Assembly (NCBI RefSeq): GCF_024343575.1
Contig: NZ_RJUA01000005.1
Span: 1 to 64,000, forward strand
DNA length: 64,000 nt
Origin: Lacihabitans sp. LS3-19
GTDB taxonomy: Bacteria > Bacteroidota > Bacteroidia > Cytophagales > Spirosomataceae
Direction: 5' to 3'
In this document: positions 1-10,475 of the stretch, one piece after another
How the letters are laid out: each line of letters opens with the position of its first letter
Position numbering within the stretch: the stretch's first letter is position 1
Position numbers and translations under genes: made by a program
Notes under the pieces: model-generated
Seen by the model: only the letters and a program-made list of their open reading frames with translations
The model's database searches: none
What the model was told of the DNA's origin: nothing

Positions 1-1400
1 TTGCTGCTCCTGAATTACTTAAAGCTCCTGTTGAGAAAGTTGCTACACCTGTTGCTTGAGCTACTCCTCCTGTTACTCCTGCACTCATGGTTGGTGCGGT
101 CCAAGTATAGGTCGTTCCTGCTATATTGCTTGTTGGTGTTACCGCCGCTACACTTGCTCCCGAACAGATTACTGCTGGATTGGAAAGTGATGCCGTTAAG
201 GTTGGTCGGATTGTAATTGCAAAAGTAAAAGGAGTTCCCGAGCAACCAGCAGTTACTGGAGTAACAGTATATGTAACTACGCCATTTGTAGTACCTGAAT
301 TTGTCAAAGTCTGAGAAATTGGGGCAGCAGATGCAACTAAGTTATCAGAAAATCCTGTAATAGTTCCACTAGTTGGAGTAGTTGTTATTGTAGCTGTCCA
401 AGAATAGGTTGTACCAGAAATATTAGAAGTTGGTGTTCTACTGAAAGCCGTACCAGAACATATAGTTTGAGGTCCTGGATTGGTTATTATTATCGTAGGC
501 TGAACCGTTATGGCAAAAGTAAATGGCGTTCCGTCACACCCATTTGCAACTGGAGTTATGGTATATGTTACAACTCCATTTGTAGTGCCCGAATTTGATA
601 ATGTTTGCGTAATTGGTGCTGCTGAAGGAGTTGAATTATTTGAATTACCACTAATTGAACCGCCTGTAGGAGCAGTTGTCACAACTTGAGTCCATTTATA
701 CGTCGTTCCAGCAATATTAGAAACTGGTGTGCTACTAAATGCAGCACCAGAACATATCGTTTGAGGGCCTGGATTCGTAATAACAATAGTTGGTTGTACT
801 GTAATTGCAAAAGAAAATGGAGCTCCATTACAGCCATTTGCAATTGGTGTAACCGTATAAGTTACAACACCATTTGTAGTTCCAGTATTGGTTAATGTTT
901 GTGATATCGGAGCGGAAGATGCGATATTATTATTGGTAAATCCAGTAATAGTTCCTCCTGTTGGTGTTGATGTTAAAGCTGAAGTCCAAGTGTATTGAGT
1001 TCCGGCAATATTTGAAGTCGGAGTTCTACTAAAACTTAAGCCAGAACAAATAGTTTCAGGTCCAGGATTCGTAATTACAATATTTGGTCTTACTGTAACA
1101 TCAAAAGTAAAAGTTGCACCAGGGCAAGTACCATTGTATGGAGTAACTGTATATCTAACCACAGCATTTCCTGTAGTATTATTGATAATAGTTCCAGTAA
1201 TAGGGCCAGCTATTGCAGTTGATTGATTTCCGTTTCCAGAGGCTGTTCCCGAAGTTACTGCAGATGTCCATGTATAAGTAGTTCCTACAATATTTGTTGT
1301 AGGCATTACAGAAAACGATGCACCTGAACAAACTGTTTGGGCAGTAGCACTGGCAATAGGCATTGGAATAACCGTCACTGAAGTTGTGGCAGTTGCCATA
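1..1400 (-). repeat. Tandem ~294-bp in-gene repeats encoding PKD-like domains
   Basis: Five diverged copies of a unit sit in the giant gene. The anchor (plus-strand gtcca before a Tyr/Thr codon block) occurs near 99, 396, 690, 984 and 1266, giving spacings of 297, 294, 294 and 282 bp. Each copy encodes about 98 residues ending in an [IV]AGT-x-YxW-type strand. The next anchor, near 1500, is 234 bp away and belongs to a different domain type. The repeats keep frame, so they are protein domains and not a mobile element. Confidence 0.8.
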
Positions 1401-4400
1401 CAATTATCAACATCTGTTGCAGTAACTGTATAAGCAGTTGAAGTGGTCGGGCTTGCGGTAGGATTATAAATATTTGTTGCACTTAAACCTGCAGCTGGTG
1501 TCCATGTATAATTATAAGGTGCCGTTCCACCAGCTCCGGAAGCAGATAAACTTACAGATTGCCCCTCACAAATAGTACTTGGTGGTGTTATTGTAACAGT
1601 AACTGGTGGTACGATTATTTGAGTAATTTGGCTCGTAACTGAACATGTTGGATCATTAATAGACCCTAAAGTTGTTGCCAATCTAATTCTATACAACTTT
1701 CCACTTAAGGCTGAAACTATAGGAGTTGGAAGGTTGACTGAAACATTCATTACTCCTGAAATATATGTGCCTTGAGAAGGAGCAGTGGTCTGAGTCCAAG
1801 TAACTCCATTATCCATACTTTCCTCCCATTTGAAATAATCATACTCACCATATGGATCTGCAATTGAGGCAGATATAGTTTCATTTGTTCCACCCAGACA
1901 TGCGACCGACTGTGCATTTAACGTAATATTTAATGGACATTTGTTTACTACAATATCATCTATTAACCAGTCATTTCCATTTCCACCACCTGCATTGTTC
2001 TTGATACTAAAAATCGCTGAAGTATTGTTGCCAGTTTTAAATGAAAAACCAACTTGATTCCAACCAGAAACAGTAATGTTTCCAGTCGTATACTGTCTCA
2101 CACCATCAATCAAAAAAGCAAAATTTGGCTTAATTGGACCTATTGGATATATGTTCCTAATCCAAGCGGTAAAGTTATATTGCGTATTAGGGCATAGGTT
2201 ATTAATCGCTTGTTCAACTACAATATCAGGATTAAAAGCAGCGTTTACAACCATCATATACCCACCTGTATCGCCCGGAGTATGGTCTTCTGTCAAAATA
2301 TCCCAAGTTCCAAAAGTATTTCCACCCAATGATGCACCGTTACAATCTGTATTATTCACAATTGAATAAAATCCATCATCTGGAGAATAACATGTAAAAT
2401 TCGTGTAACCATACTGAGTGGTTCCTACTGGTAATACCGAACCTTGCATTGCAGCTCCACTTCCGAAATCACCATTTACAAATAAATTAGATGTTGAACC
2501 AGAACATATAGCGTTTGACAAACAAGCAGGTCCGCTATTTCCAACAACTACTTCTCTTTCACTAAAACAATATATTCCACCTCTTATAACCCTTACATAA
2601 TAAGTACCAGTAGCTAATCCGGAAATGGTATTGGTAGGACTTAATGATGAAACCGTAGTGTAAGTAGGGTTATAGGCAGCAAACCAAGAAACTTGATCCG
2701 TAGGAAGCACACCAGATATAACAATTTTACCATCAAAATTCTTACAACTTGTAGCACTAGTTACAGTTTCACTTGTATAAAAAGCGGTAGTTTTAGAAAC
2801 CAATGTACTATTTATAGTCCTACAAATAATTTTTGAGGTATAATCTCTATAAAATATTAAATAGGTCCCAACCCCTAATCCAGTATATGCATGATATCCT
2901 CTGAACCAATTTATGCCATCAATACTTGTTTCATAATTATTGCCGCCGTATTCATCGATCGTAATTTTACCATCTGTATTTGAGCAACCCGATGGATTGG
3001 TAGGTGTAGTTTGAACTGCAGATGTACAAATACTCCCACAATTAGTATTTAATATCACATTAGTTGTAGCCGTATTAGCACAACCATTTGAACCCATACC
3101 GGTTACAGTATAAATACCGCCAGAAGAACCTGAAACTAGTAAATTGGTAGTATTCTGTTGACTACTTGAAAAACCTGAACTGTTTGTCCAAGTGTATGAA
3201 GTTACAGTTGGCGTTCCTGTTGATGAAGAAAGTAATCTTACTATAGTATTTATACATTGACTTGTACTTAAATAAGTATTGCTTGAATTTGTAGCACTTA
3301 CATTAGGTAAAGGCAATACGGTTATCGTTTGTGCACTTGATGTAGCAGGAATACATCCATTTCCAGCAGCATTTATTATTACTCTGTAATATCTTGTATT
3401 TAAGGCGTTAGTAGGTATTACATAACTCGCATTTGTAGCTCCTGAAATATTTGAGAACCCACTTGTAGGAGAAGTTGATGAGACTTGCCACTGATAAGTA
3501 AAAGGTCCCACTCCATTATTTATGCTTGAAGTTAAGTTATAATTACCATTTAAACATATGGTTGCACTACTAGGAGCGATCGTTACAGTAGTTTGAGGCA
3601 CAATATCCATTTGGATTTGTGGGCTATATTGTGCTCCACAACCTGAAGCACTCGAAGTAGCTCTTAATCTGTAATATATTGTACCCGCCGAACTTGTTGG
3701 AGGTGTATAATTAATTGAAGTAGCCCCTGAAATATTATTCCACGTTCCAAAAGTACTGGTTCTAGACTGCCATTGGTAGGTTATTGTTCCTCTACCATTT
3801 GTTACAGTTCCTAACAATTGGGTTGTACCACCAATACAAACAGGTTGATTAGTAATAGAGGCGTCAACTACATGTACTGAATCGACATCAATTGATACTG
3901 AAGACGTAGATTGAAAACCACAAGAACTAAAATTTACATTTATTCTATAATATCTTACACCTGTAGAATCATTAGAAGGAGAATAATTATTACCTGTAGC
4001 ACCTGAAATATTCATCCAAGTAGAATTATTATTCGATTTCTGCCATTGATATGTATAAGCACCCGATACACCTGATGTTGAAGCACTTAATGTTGCGTTT
4101 CCATTTAAACATATCAATGAACTAGATGGAGAGATAGTAACTGTCCCTGGATTTAATACTGAAAAAGTATAACTAGGAGAAACGGCATAAGAACAGCCAA
4201 TTCCTGACATATAGGCTATTACTCTAAAATAATAATTTCCAGAAACATTTACTGCTGGGTTTAAAGAGTCTGCTGTTTGGCCGCTTAAATCATACCAGCC
4301 AGATGTACCATTTGCTGATTGTTGCCATTGATAAGTTATAGATCCAGTACCATTCGAAACATTTGCAAAAATGCTAGACTGGGTATTGACACAAGTAATA

Positions 4401-7369
4401 TTACTTGGTGCCACAACAGCCGCAGTTGGCGTAGAAACGGCGGTGATTTTAAATACATTTGAAGTACCAGGATTACAAGCTCCCGAAGAACCTGACACGA
4501 TTACTCTATAAAAATAATCTCCCGGAGATAAAAAAGAATTAGTAAATGACGAATTAGTAGCTCCAAATATATTTGTCCAACCAGATGTACCATTGGCAGA
4601 TTGCTGCCATTGATAATTATATGTACCACTGATATCTATTGCAGAGGTTATGGTTGAGGCACCATTTACACATATCAAACTATCATTTGACGTAATAGCT
4701 ACTCCGGGACTACTTACAACACTTACCGTCACATTGCCTGTAGCTGTACAACCCGCATTGTCTGTAACTGTCAGTTGATAGTTTTTGGTAGTAGCTGAAC
4801 TAACAGTAACTGTAGAAGTACTACCAGCAGCATTATTCCATGAATAAGAATATGGTGCTACGCCTAAAGTAGTAGCCCCTGAGATCTCCACATCAGTTTG
4901 CTTACAAGTGGTAATATCTGGGGACATCGTTAGTCCCAATAAGTTATTATTAGAACTTAAAGTGGTGGTACCAAAAGAAGTACTACAAGCCGAACCTGTT
5001 GTCCATCTAGCTCTAATTGCATAACTACCAGTTCCCAAACCATTAATTGTAAATGTCCCAATGTCGTCATTAACAGTATATGGATAAGTTGAACCTCCAT
5101 TAATGCTGATTTCCATTTGTGTTTGAGCAGGATCATCCGTAATATTTAAAGTTATACTTCCATTATTAAAACCGCATGAGGGGTTAATAAATGTTTTACT
5201 TAAAACTGGATCTTGCGTAACTGTAACATTTGTTGTGTATGTTATGGCACAGCCACCAACATTAACCGTCAAAGAATAAATCCCACTTTCGTCATTTGAA
5301 GCATTACTTATAGAAGGTGTTCTATTACTAGAACTAAAACCATCTGGCCCAACCCAGCTATAATTTGCCCCTGAAACACTTCCGGCGGTTAAGCTTAAGG
5401 TGCTGCCTTCGCAAACAGGTGAATTTGAACTGGCACTAGAAGTAAATGCAGCAGGCTCAGTTATAGAAATCGAAGAAGTAGCAGTACAACCGTAAGTATC
5501 TTGTAATGTTACAGTATAATTGCCTGGGCCTAAACCAGTAAATGAACTCGACGATTGGAAAGCCCCTCCATTTATACTGTACTGATAAACAGGCGTAGTT
5601 AGCGACGATGGTACAAATGGACGCAAAGCTGAAGGAGGTATGATTTCAGACGGAGCTGTTGTAGGCTGACCAGGCTTTGACCAACCTACTGCCAAATTAT
5701 CACCACCGCCACCTTCTTTTTGCAGAACTTCGATATAATATATCTGTCCAGCAGTAAGGGTTACACCCACAGATTTTTGACTAGGATATTTATCCCATTG
5801 TTCTGAATTAGTCCAACCAGGTACAGAGGCTCTTAAAATTTTATTTCCTGGAGAACTATTGGTGCTTATCCAAAGTTCACTTGCATCGTCAGAAGAAACC
5901 CAAAAATAGTAGGTACCAGATTCTCTAGGAACAATATAGCCTATCATCCTTGACCCATAATTATCTGAAAAGTTTGTTGGTGCCTTTGTCATTCCCAAAG
6001 TCATGGAACTATTTGGAGAATTTGGATAGTTGGAATTTGAAGTTAAATCAGAAACATTTGTTCCAGCTATTCCTTCCCATATTTGATAAGTAATATTTCC
6101 TGAACCACCATTCCCTAAAGTCCCAGTTGCATTTATCGAACCGTTGGCAACTCCATTACAATTTACATTATTTCGTGTTAAAGAAACTGAAGGCGGCAAA
6201 CAAGTTATTACTATCGCATCAACTGTAATAGTTTTGTTAATAGATACTGAATATCCGTTCTTAGTTACGGTCAATGTATAAACACCTGAATTTGATGGTT
6301 GGGCATTAGGAATAGTTGGATTGGCCAAAGTGCTCGTAAATCCGTTAGGGCCTGTCCATAAATATGTTACGGGCGTGTGCTCATAAATTATCACATTATC
6401 TAAAGCAAAGTCATTTCCCGAATTATTGGTATTATTATTTCGAATAGAAAAAACCAAGTTTCCAGAAGTAGTTGCCGTAAAACTAGTAGCGAGTTCATTC
6501 CAGGTATTTACCCCAGCCGAAACCGCCGATCCAATCTGAGAACCACCAACATACCAATACAAATCACTTATATTGTTACTAGATATAGATCTTACAAAAG
6601 CGGACAAGTCATAAGTATTTCCAGCAGTAACATTAATAGTTACTTGCCACATATCTTGGTTTGAACTTGTCGGTGAGTTTATGGTCATCATTTGCCCTCT
6701 ACCAGTATAATCTCTAAAACTATAGCCTGAAAAATAATCAGAGGACTGATCAGTTACCCAATATCTATTGTTAGGAATATCAGTAGTAAATCCCGAGTTT
6801 CCACTTGTAAAATCTCCATTTACAACCAAATCCATTCTGAAATCAGGAAACACACCGGTTTGATTTAGGTTTATAGAATTTCCCTGAGTTACACTTACGG
6901 GCGTATTGATAGTGTAATTAGTTACAGCTTTAGTAATAATATTAGACTCTCCTTCCATAGTATTGGTGGAAGTGGAAGTAGTATTACGTGCTAATCTTTT
7001 GTAATAAGTTGTTTGTGTAATTGGACCTGGATCATAAGAATCATTTGAAGTATTTCCAATTTCAATTGTCCAATTAATACCGTCGGTACTCGACTGCCAT
7101 TGGTATCTAATACTAGATGAAGTTGCAGTTGCTGCTGATACACTCGAGATTACACCAGGATCATAAGGTCCGTTATTTACTTCATTTCCTGTAATTTCAC
7201 CAGGGAAATTTAAAGGGGGACTCAAAACAAAAGTATTGGTTGTAGATTTTACTGGAAACTCTTTCGCCTCAATATTGCCACAAACAAAAAATGCCCACAC
7301 CAATGCTATGGTGAAGGAAATTCTGCGTGATAGCAGCTTAGCGAAAATGTCTTTTAGTAAAATTTGCAC
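1..7369 (-). CDS. Giant secreted adhesin-like protein with PKD/Ig-like repeats (3' end outside window)
   Basis: One minus-strand frame stays open from a GTG at 7369 to the left edge, giving at least 2,456 residues. An in-frame stop lies just upstream and there is no ATG, so GTG (or TTG at 7384) is the start. The N-terminus has lysines, an RR pair and a hydrophobic run ending near CGNIEA, a signal peptide. Visible regions: a jelly-roll-like segment at residues ~170-330 ending DFALDNV; a PA14-like domain at ~460-570 (SGTYYFWVSSDDASELW, EGGGGDNLAVGWS); Ig-like repeats with YQWQ motifs at ~1,000-1,300; a second jelly-roll segment ending DWLIDDIVV at ~1,650-1,800; and from ~2,000 a run of ~98-residue PKD-like repeats with NIAGTTYTWT motifs. 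This composition fits a surface adhesin, probably T9SS cargo; the sorting domain would lie off the left edge. The adhesin role is inferred. Confidence 0.88.
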   Translation of the reverse strand, partial: MQILLKDIFAKLLSRRISFTIALVWAFFVCGNIEAKEFPVKSTTNTFVLSPPLNFPGEITGNEVNNGPYDPGVISSVSAATATSSSIRYQWQSSTDGINWTIEIGNTSNDSYDPGPITQTTYYKRLARNTTSTSTNTMEGESNIITKAVTNYTINTPVSVTQGNSINLNQTGVFPDFRMDLVVNGDFTSGNSGFTTDIPNNRYWVTDQSSDYFSGYSFRDYTGRGQMMTINSPTSSNQDMWQVTINVTAGNTYDLSAFVRSISSNNISDLYWYVGGSQIGSAVSAGVNTWNELATSFTATTSGNLVFSIRNNNTNNSGNDFALDNVIIYEHTPVTYLWTGPNGFTSTLANPTIPNAQPSNSGVYTLTVTKNGYSVSINKTITVDAIVITCLPPSVSLTRNNVNCNGVANGSINATGTLGNGGSGNITYQIWEGIAGTNVSDLTSNSNYPNSPNSSMTLGMTKAPTNFSDNYGSRMIGYIVPRESGTYYFWVSSDDASELWISTNSSPGNKILRASVPGWTNSEQWDKYPSQKSVGVTLTAGQIYYIEVLQKEGGGGDNLAVGWSKPGQPTTAPSEIIPPSALRPFVPSSLTTPVYQYSINGGAFQSSSSFTGLGPGNYTVTLQDTYGCTATSSISITEPAAFTSSASSNSPVCEGSTLSLTAGSVSGANYSWVGPDGFSSSNRTPSISNASNDESGIYSLTVNVGGCAITYTTNVTVTQDPVLSKTFINPSCGFNNGSITLNITDDPAQTQMEISINGGSTYPYTVNDDIGTFTINGLGTGSYAIRARWTTGSACSTSFGTTTLSSNNNLLGLTMSPDITTCKQTDVEISGATTLGVAPYSYSWNNAAGSTSTVTVSSATTKNYQLTVTDNAGCTATGNVTVSVVSSPGVAITSNDSLICVNGASTITSAIDISGTYNYQWQQSANGTSGWTNIFGATNSSFTNSFLSPGDYFYRVIVSGSSGACNPGTSNVFKITAVSTPTAAVVAPSNITCVNTQSSIFANVSNGTGSITYQWQQSANGTSGWYDLSGQTADSLNPAVNVSGNYYFRVIAYMSGIGCSYAVSPSYTFSVLNPGTVTISPSSSLICLNGNATLSASTSGVSGAYTYQWQKSNNNSTWMNISGATGNNYSPSNDSTGVRYYRINVNFSSCGFQSTSSVSIDVDSVHVVDASITNQPVCIGGTTQLLGTVTNGRGTITYQWQSRTSTFGTWNNISGATSINYTPPTSSAGTIYYRLRATSSASGCGAQYSPQIQMDIVPQTTVTIAPSSATICLNGNYNLTSSINNGVGPFTYQWQVSSTSPTSGFSNISGATNASYVIPTNALNTRYYRVIINAAGNGCIPATSSAQTITVLPLPNVSATNSSNTYLSTSQCINTIVRLLSSSTGTPTVTSYTWTNSSGFSSSQQNTTNLLVSGSSGGIYTVTGMGSNGCANTATTNVILNTNCGSICTSAVQTTPTNPSGCSNTDGKITIDEYGGNNYETSIDGINWFRGYHAYTGLGVGTYLIFYRDYTSKIICRTINSTLVSKTTAFYTSETVTSATSCKNFDGKIVISGVLPTDQVSWFAAYNPTYTTVSSLSPTNTISGLATGTYYVRVIRGGIYCFSEREVVVGNSGPACLSNAICSGSTSNLFVNGDFGSGAAMQGSVLPVGTTQYGYTNFTCYSPDDGFYSIVNNTDCNGASLGGNTFGTWDILTEDHTPGDTGGYMMVVNAAFNPDIVVEQAINNLCPNTQYNFTAWIRNIYPIGPIKPNFAFLIDGVRQYTTGNITVSGWNQVGFSFKTGNNTSAIFSIKNNAGGGNGNDWLIDDIVVNKCPLNITLNAQSVACLGGTNETISASIADPYGEYDYFKWEESMDNGVTWTQTTAPSQGTYISGVMNVSVNLPTPIVSALSGKLYRIRLATTLGSINDPTCSVTSQITQIIVPPVTVTITPPSTICEGQSVSLSASGAGGTAPYNYTWTPAAGLSATNIYNPTASPTTSTAYTVTATDVDNCMATATTSVTVIPMPIASATAQTVCSGASFSVMPTTNIVGTTYTWTSAVTSGTASGNGNQSTAIAGPITGTIINNTTGNAVVRYTVTPYNGTCPGATFTFDVTVRPNIVITNPGPETICSGLSFSRTPTSNIAGTQYTWTSALTSTPTGGTITGFTNNNIASSAPISQTLTNTGTTNGVVTYTVTPIANGCNGAPFSFAITVQPTIVITNPGPQTICSGAAFSSTPVSNIAGTTYKWTQVVTTAPTGGSISGNSNNSTPSAAPITQTLSNSGTTNGVVTYTITPVANGCDGTPFTFAITVQPTIIITNPGPQTICSGTAFSRTPTSNISGTTYSWTATITTTPTSGTITGFSDNLVASAAPISQTLTNSGTTNGVVTYTVTPVTAGCSGTPFTFAITIRPTLTASLSNPAVICSGASVAAVTPTSNIAGTTYTWTAPTMSAGVTGGVAQATGVATFSTGALSNSGAA

Positions 7370-7731
7370 AAATGTTATATCCAAAAAGGTGAATTTTAGA
7401 TTAAAAAAAACCTAAGTTCTTTTTAAACCTTATTAAAAGGATACAAAAACTGTGCCATCAAACTGCAGTAATTAATACAATATTTATAACACCCTATAAA
7501 CTAATTAAATACGAAAATTATATTTGGTAGAAGGTAACATTATTGCATTCAAAAACATTCTTTTTTTTGTCAACTTTAAAGAGCATAAAATATTTAGAAG
7601 GAAATTTTTTTTCAAAAAACTGAGATAAAAGCATATTAAAAAGCTACCTTAAATTCATCATTTACAATAAATAAAAAAAAAGTCTTTGGATTTCATAAAT
7701 CCAAAGACTTTTAACTCGTTTTAACTTTTAA
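7370..7731. other. Intergenic region, AT-rich
   Basis: This gap separates the giant gene from the LytTR gene, both on the minus strand. It contains the LytTR terminator at 7681-7709. The promoter of the giant gene should lie here, but no clean TTTG / TAnnTTTG pair was found on the minus strand. No coding frame was seen. Confidence 0.5.
7681..7709 (-). terminator. Rho-independent terminator of the LytTR gene
   Basis: A perfect 13-bp stem (agtctttggattt at 7681-7693 with aaatccaaagact at 7697-7709) has a 3-nt loop. Read on the minus strand it is followed by a run of Ts, as expected after the gene ending at 7732. Confidence 0.9.
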
Positions 7732-8106
7732 TCAACCTTCTTTTAGATAATCAATTAACCTTGAACCTAATCTTCTCGACAATTTAAATGTTTCGCCCGT
7801 TGATAAACTAACAGACTTTACGCCGTCTTTTTCAGTTATTTCTTTAATAAATTCAAGATTAAGCAAAAGTCCTTTTCTAGCTAAGAAAAAATTACATTTA
7901 CCCTCGAGCTGCGAGGTATAATGTTTTAGCGTAAATGAAGAGCAAATATATCCTTTGTTGTTTAATCTAATCATCGAATAGTTACCAGCAAAACTCTCAA
8001 TATATTTTATATTGTTGAATGCTACGGCTTTTTTTCCATAATTGTAAACTAACTTTTCGGTTGGTAAGTTTTCAGTATAAGTTTTCATAATTCTTTGAGT
8101 TTTCAT
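7732..8106 (-). CDS. LytTR-type DNA-binding protein
   Basis: This 124-residue protein is almost entirely a LytTR DNA-binding domain: NNIKYIESFAGNYSMIRL, then a FTLKHY segment, FFLARKGLLLNLEFIKEI and a basic end with FKLSRRLGSRLIDYL. No receiver domain is present, so it is a stand-alone LytTR protein, a common form in Bacteroidota, acting as a cytoplasmic transcription factor. Its targets cannot be told from the sequence; the giant adhesin gene downstream on the same strand is separated by a strong terminator. A second in-frame Met (residue 7) is an alternative start. Confidence 0.82.
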   Translation of the reverse strand: MKTQRIMKTYTENLPTEKLVYNYGKKAVAFNNIKYIESFAGNYSMIRLNNKGYICSSFTLKHYTSQLEGKCNFFLARKGLLLNLEFIKEITEKDGVKSVSLSTGETFKLSRRLGSRLIDYLKEG

Positions 8107-8316
8107 TTATTCTACAAATTTGGGAAAAGGCTCTAAATATTTTTAGCGTAAAAACACTTTAAATGAAATAGCGTTAAAATACTTACCCGAAAATATCCTT
8201 TAATACGTCGCTTGTCAATAGACATTAAATTGATGACCTAAAATATTGAGTGAATGGTATAAATTGGTATATAATTGACAAAAGCTGTAAATTGCAGAAA
8301 ATTATAAAAATACAAT

Positions 8317-8964
8317 ATGCCAATCATTGCTCCTTCGATGCTCGCATCTGATTTTGCCAATATTCAAAGAGATACTGAACTAATTAATGAATCGTCAGCT
8401 GATTGGTTTCATATTGATATCATGGACGGTGTTTTTGTTCCAAATATTAGCTTCGGAATTCCTGTTACAGAAGCTATTAAAAAACATGCAAAAAAACCCC
8501 TAGATGTGCATCTAATGATAGTTAAACCTGAAAACTATATTGCTGATTTTGCAAAAGCTGGAGCTGAAATAATTTCTGTACATTGGGAAGCTTGTACGCA
8601 CATTCACAGAACATTAGCCCAAATAAAAGAGAATGGTTGCAAAGCCGGAGTCGTGTTAAACCCTGGCACACCTGTGCATCTTTTAGAAGAAGTAATTACA
8701 GATTGTGACTTAGTGCTTTTAATGTCCGTAAACCCTGGTTTTGGAGGCCAAAAATTCATTTCTTCTACCATAGATAAAGTTAAAAAACTGAAGGCCTTAA
8801 TAGCAGAAAAAAAGGCAGATACAATCATAGAAATAGATGGAGGTGTAAATTTTGAAACAGGAAAAGCTTTGGTAGATGCTGGTGCGGATGCATTGGTAGC
8901 AGGAAGTTTTGTTTTTAGCCATTCTGATCCATTTTCTGCAATAGATGGCTTAAAAAACTTGTAA
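8317..8964 (+). CDS. rpe: Ribulose-phosphate 3-epimerase
   Basis: The enzyme interconverts D-ribulose 5-phosphate and D-xylulose 5-phosphate in the pentose phosphate pathway, in the cytoplasm. The 215-residue TIM barrel has the family hallmarks: APSMLASDF at the N-terminus, the metal-binding HIDIMDGVFVPN strand, DVHLMI, the MSVNPGFGGQKFI loop, and the catalytic Asp in IEIDGGVN followed by DALVAGSFVF. Length matches the family. It stands alone between the LytTR regulator (divergent) and the oxoamine synthase gene 127 bp downstream. Xylulokinase, which makes its substrate, is encoded elsewhere in this window near 31.4-32.9 kb. Confidence 0.96.
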   Translation: MPIIAPSMLASDFANIQRDTELINESSADWFHIDIMDGVFVPNISFGIPVTEAIKKHAKKPLDVHLMIVKPENYIADFAKAGAEIISVHWEACTHIHRTLAQIKENGCKAGVVLNPGTPVHLLEEVITDCDLVLLMSVNPGFGGQKFISSTIDKVKKLKALIAEKKADTIIEIDGGVNFETGKALVDAGADALVAGSFVFSHSDPFSAIDGLKNL

Positions 8965-9091
8965 TTTTCTTATAATTATTTGACTATTTCCTTTGAAAAC
9001 ACTTTTTGAAAACTGAAATTCAAAATCTTTCTTTGAGATTTCATAAATTTACGGAATTTTCTATTTCTATTAAAATATTTTAATTAAAAAT

Positions 9092-10339
9092 ATGGTCGAA
9101 GATATATTTGACAAAGTAGCTAATAACATGGGACCCATTGGATCTCATGCTCATTATTCTCATCATTATTATTCATTTCCTAAACTTTCGGGAGAACTTG
9201 GCCCTTATATGTCATTCAATGGCAAAAGAATGCTCAATTGGTCTTTAAACAACTATTTGGGCTTGGCAAATCATCCCGAGGTGCGTGAAGCAGATGCCAA
9301 AGCAGCGGAAGAATATGGCCTAGCATATCCTATGGGAGCAAGAATGATGACTGGAAATTCTGAATTGCATGAAGAATTCGAAAAGCAATTGGCAGAATTT
9401 GTTGGTAAAGAAGATGCTTTTTTGTTAAACTACGGCTACCAAGGTGTAATGTCTGTTGTGGAATCCATGGTAGATTTCAAAGACGTAATAGTATATGATG
9501 CAGAATCGCACGCTTGTTTGATTGATGGTGTGAGGCTGCATAGAGCAAAAGGAGGTAAAACCTATACTTTTAAGCACAACGATATGGAAAGTCTAGAGAA
9601 AAACCTTATAAGGGCTACCAAAATTGCTGAAGAGCAAGGTGGTGGAATTATGGTGGTCACTGAAGGCGTTTTCGGTATGTCAGGTGCTGTTGGAAGTTTA
9701 GATGTAATAGCGGAGCTAAAGAAAAAATATAAATTCAGATTATTGGTAGACGATGCTCATGGTTTTGGCACAATGGGAAAAACTGGTGCGGGAGTACCAG
9801 AACACTTTGGCGTTCAGGATGCTGTCGATTTGCATTTTTGTACTTTCGCAAAATCTATGGCTGCAATAGGTGCATTTATAGCTGCTAAAAAAGAAATCAT
9901 AATGTATTTAAAGTACAATATGAGATCTCAGACTTATGCTAAAGCTCTACCTATGCCTTTTGTATTAGGTGGAATGAAGCGATTAGAGTTAATCAAGAAG
10001 AATCCTGAATTGAAAGACCAATTATGGTCAATCGTAAAAGCATTACAAGAAGGATTCAGGAAAAGAGGATTTGATATTGGAAATACTACTTCGCCTGTTA
10101 CGCCTGTTTTATTGCAGGGTGACTATGATTTACCAACAGTAACTAACCTAATTAAAGATCTGAGAGAGAATATGGCAATATTCTGTTCAATTATTGTTTA
10201 CCCTGTTGTGCCTAAAGGTGTTATACTATTAAGAGTAATACCAACTGCAGCACATACCTTAGAGGATGTTGAGTATACAATGAATAGCTTTGAGATAGTT
10301 AAGGAAAAGTTATCCAATGGTAGTTATAAGCCTGTTTGA
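9092..10339 (+). CDS. Alpha-oxoamine synthase family PLP enzyme (serine/cysteate C-palmitoyltransferase-like)
   Basis: This 415-residue class II fold-type-I aminotransferase belongs to the alpha-oxoamine synthases, which condense an acyl thioester with an amino acid in the cytoplasm. Visible motifs: NNYLGLANHPEVREA, a substrate-loop PMGARMMTGNS, LLNYGYQGVMS, the PLP-contacting VDDAHGFGTMGKTGAG, and the Schiff-base Lys in FCTFAKSMAAIGAF (~residue 252). The histidine-rich N-terminus (HAHYSHHYYSF) and the PMGAR loop differ from KBL and BioF. In Cytophagales and Flavobacteria such enzymes make the sphingoid base (serine) or capnine (cysteate) for sulfonolipids; which substrate applies here is not decidable by eye. 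No acyl carrier protein or reductase gene lies beside it. Confidence 0.75.
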   Translation: MVEDIFDKVANNMGPIGSHAHYSHHYYSFPKLSGELGPYMSFNGKRMLNWSLNNYLGLANHPEVREADAKAAEEYGLAYPMGARMMTGNSELHEEFEKQLAEFVGKEDAFLLNYGYQGVMSVVESMVDFKDVIVYDAESHACLIDGVRLHRAKGGKTYTFKHNDMESLEKNLIRATKIAEEQGGGIMVVTEGVFGMSGAVGSLDVIAELKKKYKFRLLVDDAHGFGTMGKTGAGVPEHFGVQDAVDLHFCTFAKSMAAIGAFIAAKKEIIMYLKYNMRSQTYAKALPMPFVLGGMKRLELIKKNPELKDQLWSIVKALQEGFRKRGFDIGNTTSPVTPVLLQGDYDLPTVTNLIKDLRENMAIFCSIIVYPVVPKGVILLRVIPTAAHTLEDVEYTMNSFEIVKEKLSNGSYKPV

Positions 10340-10475
10340 TTACCAAATAATAAACAAAATACTATTAATTCAGAAAAAAATGAAAAATTTTCAAATCAAT
10401 TAATTCGATTTTCAAGTTTTTTACTAAATTGCGGTGTGAATTAATTATTATACACTTAAAACCCCCGTTAAATTC

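Noticed and set aside
1-314. Plus-strand readings (1-216 and 126-314) opposite the giant gene
   Set aside because: They are shadows of the minus-strand PKD-like repeats, which have a much longer open frame and recognisable domains.
2076-2600. Plus-strand readings of 97 and 60 residues
   Set aside because: They lie opposite the second jelly-roll region of the giant gene, and their composition does not look like a protein.
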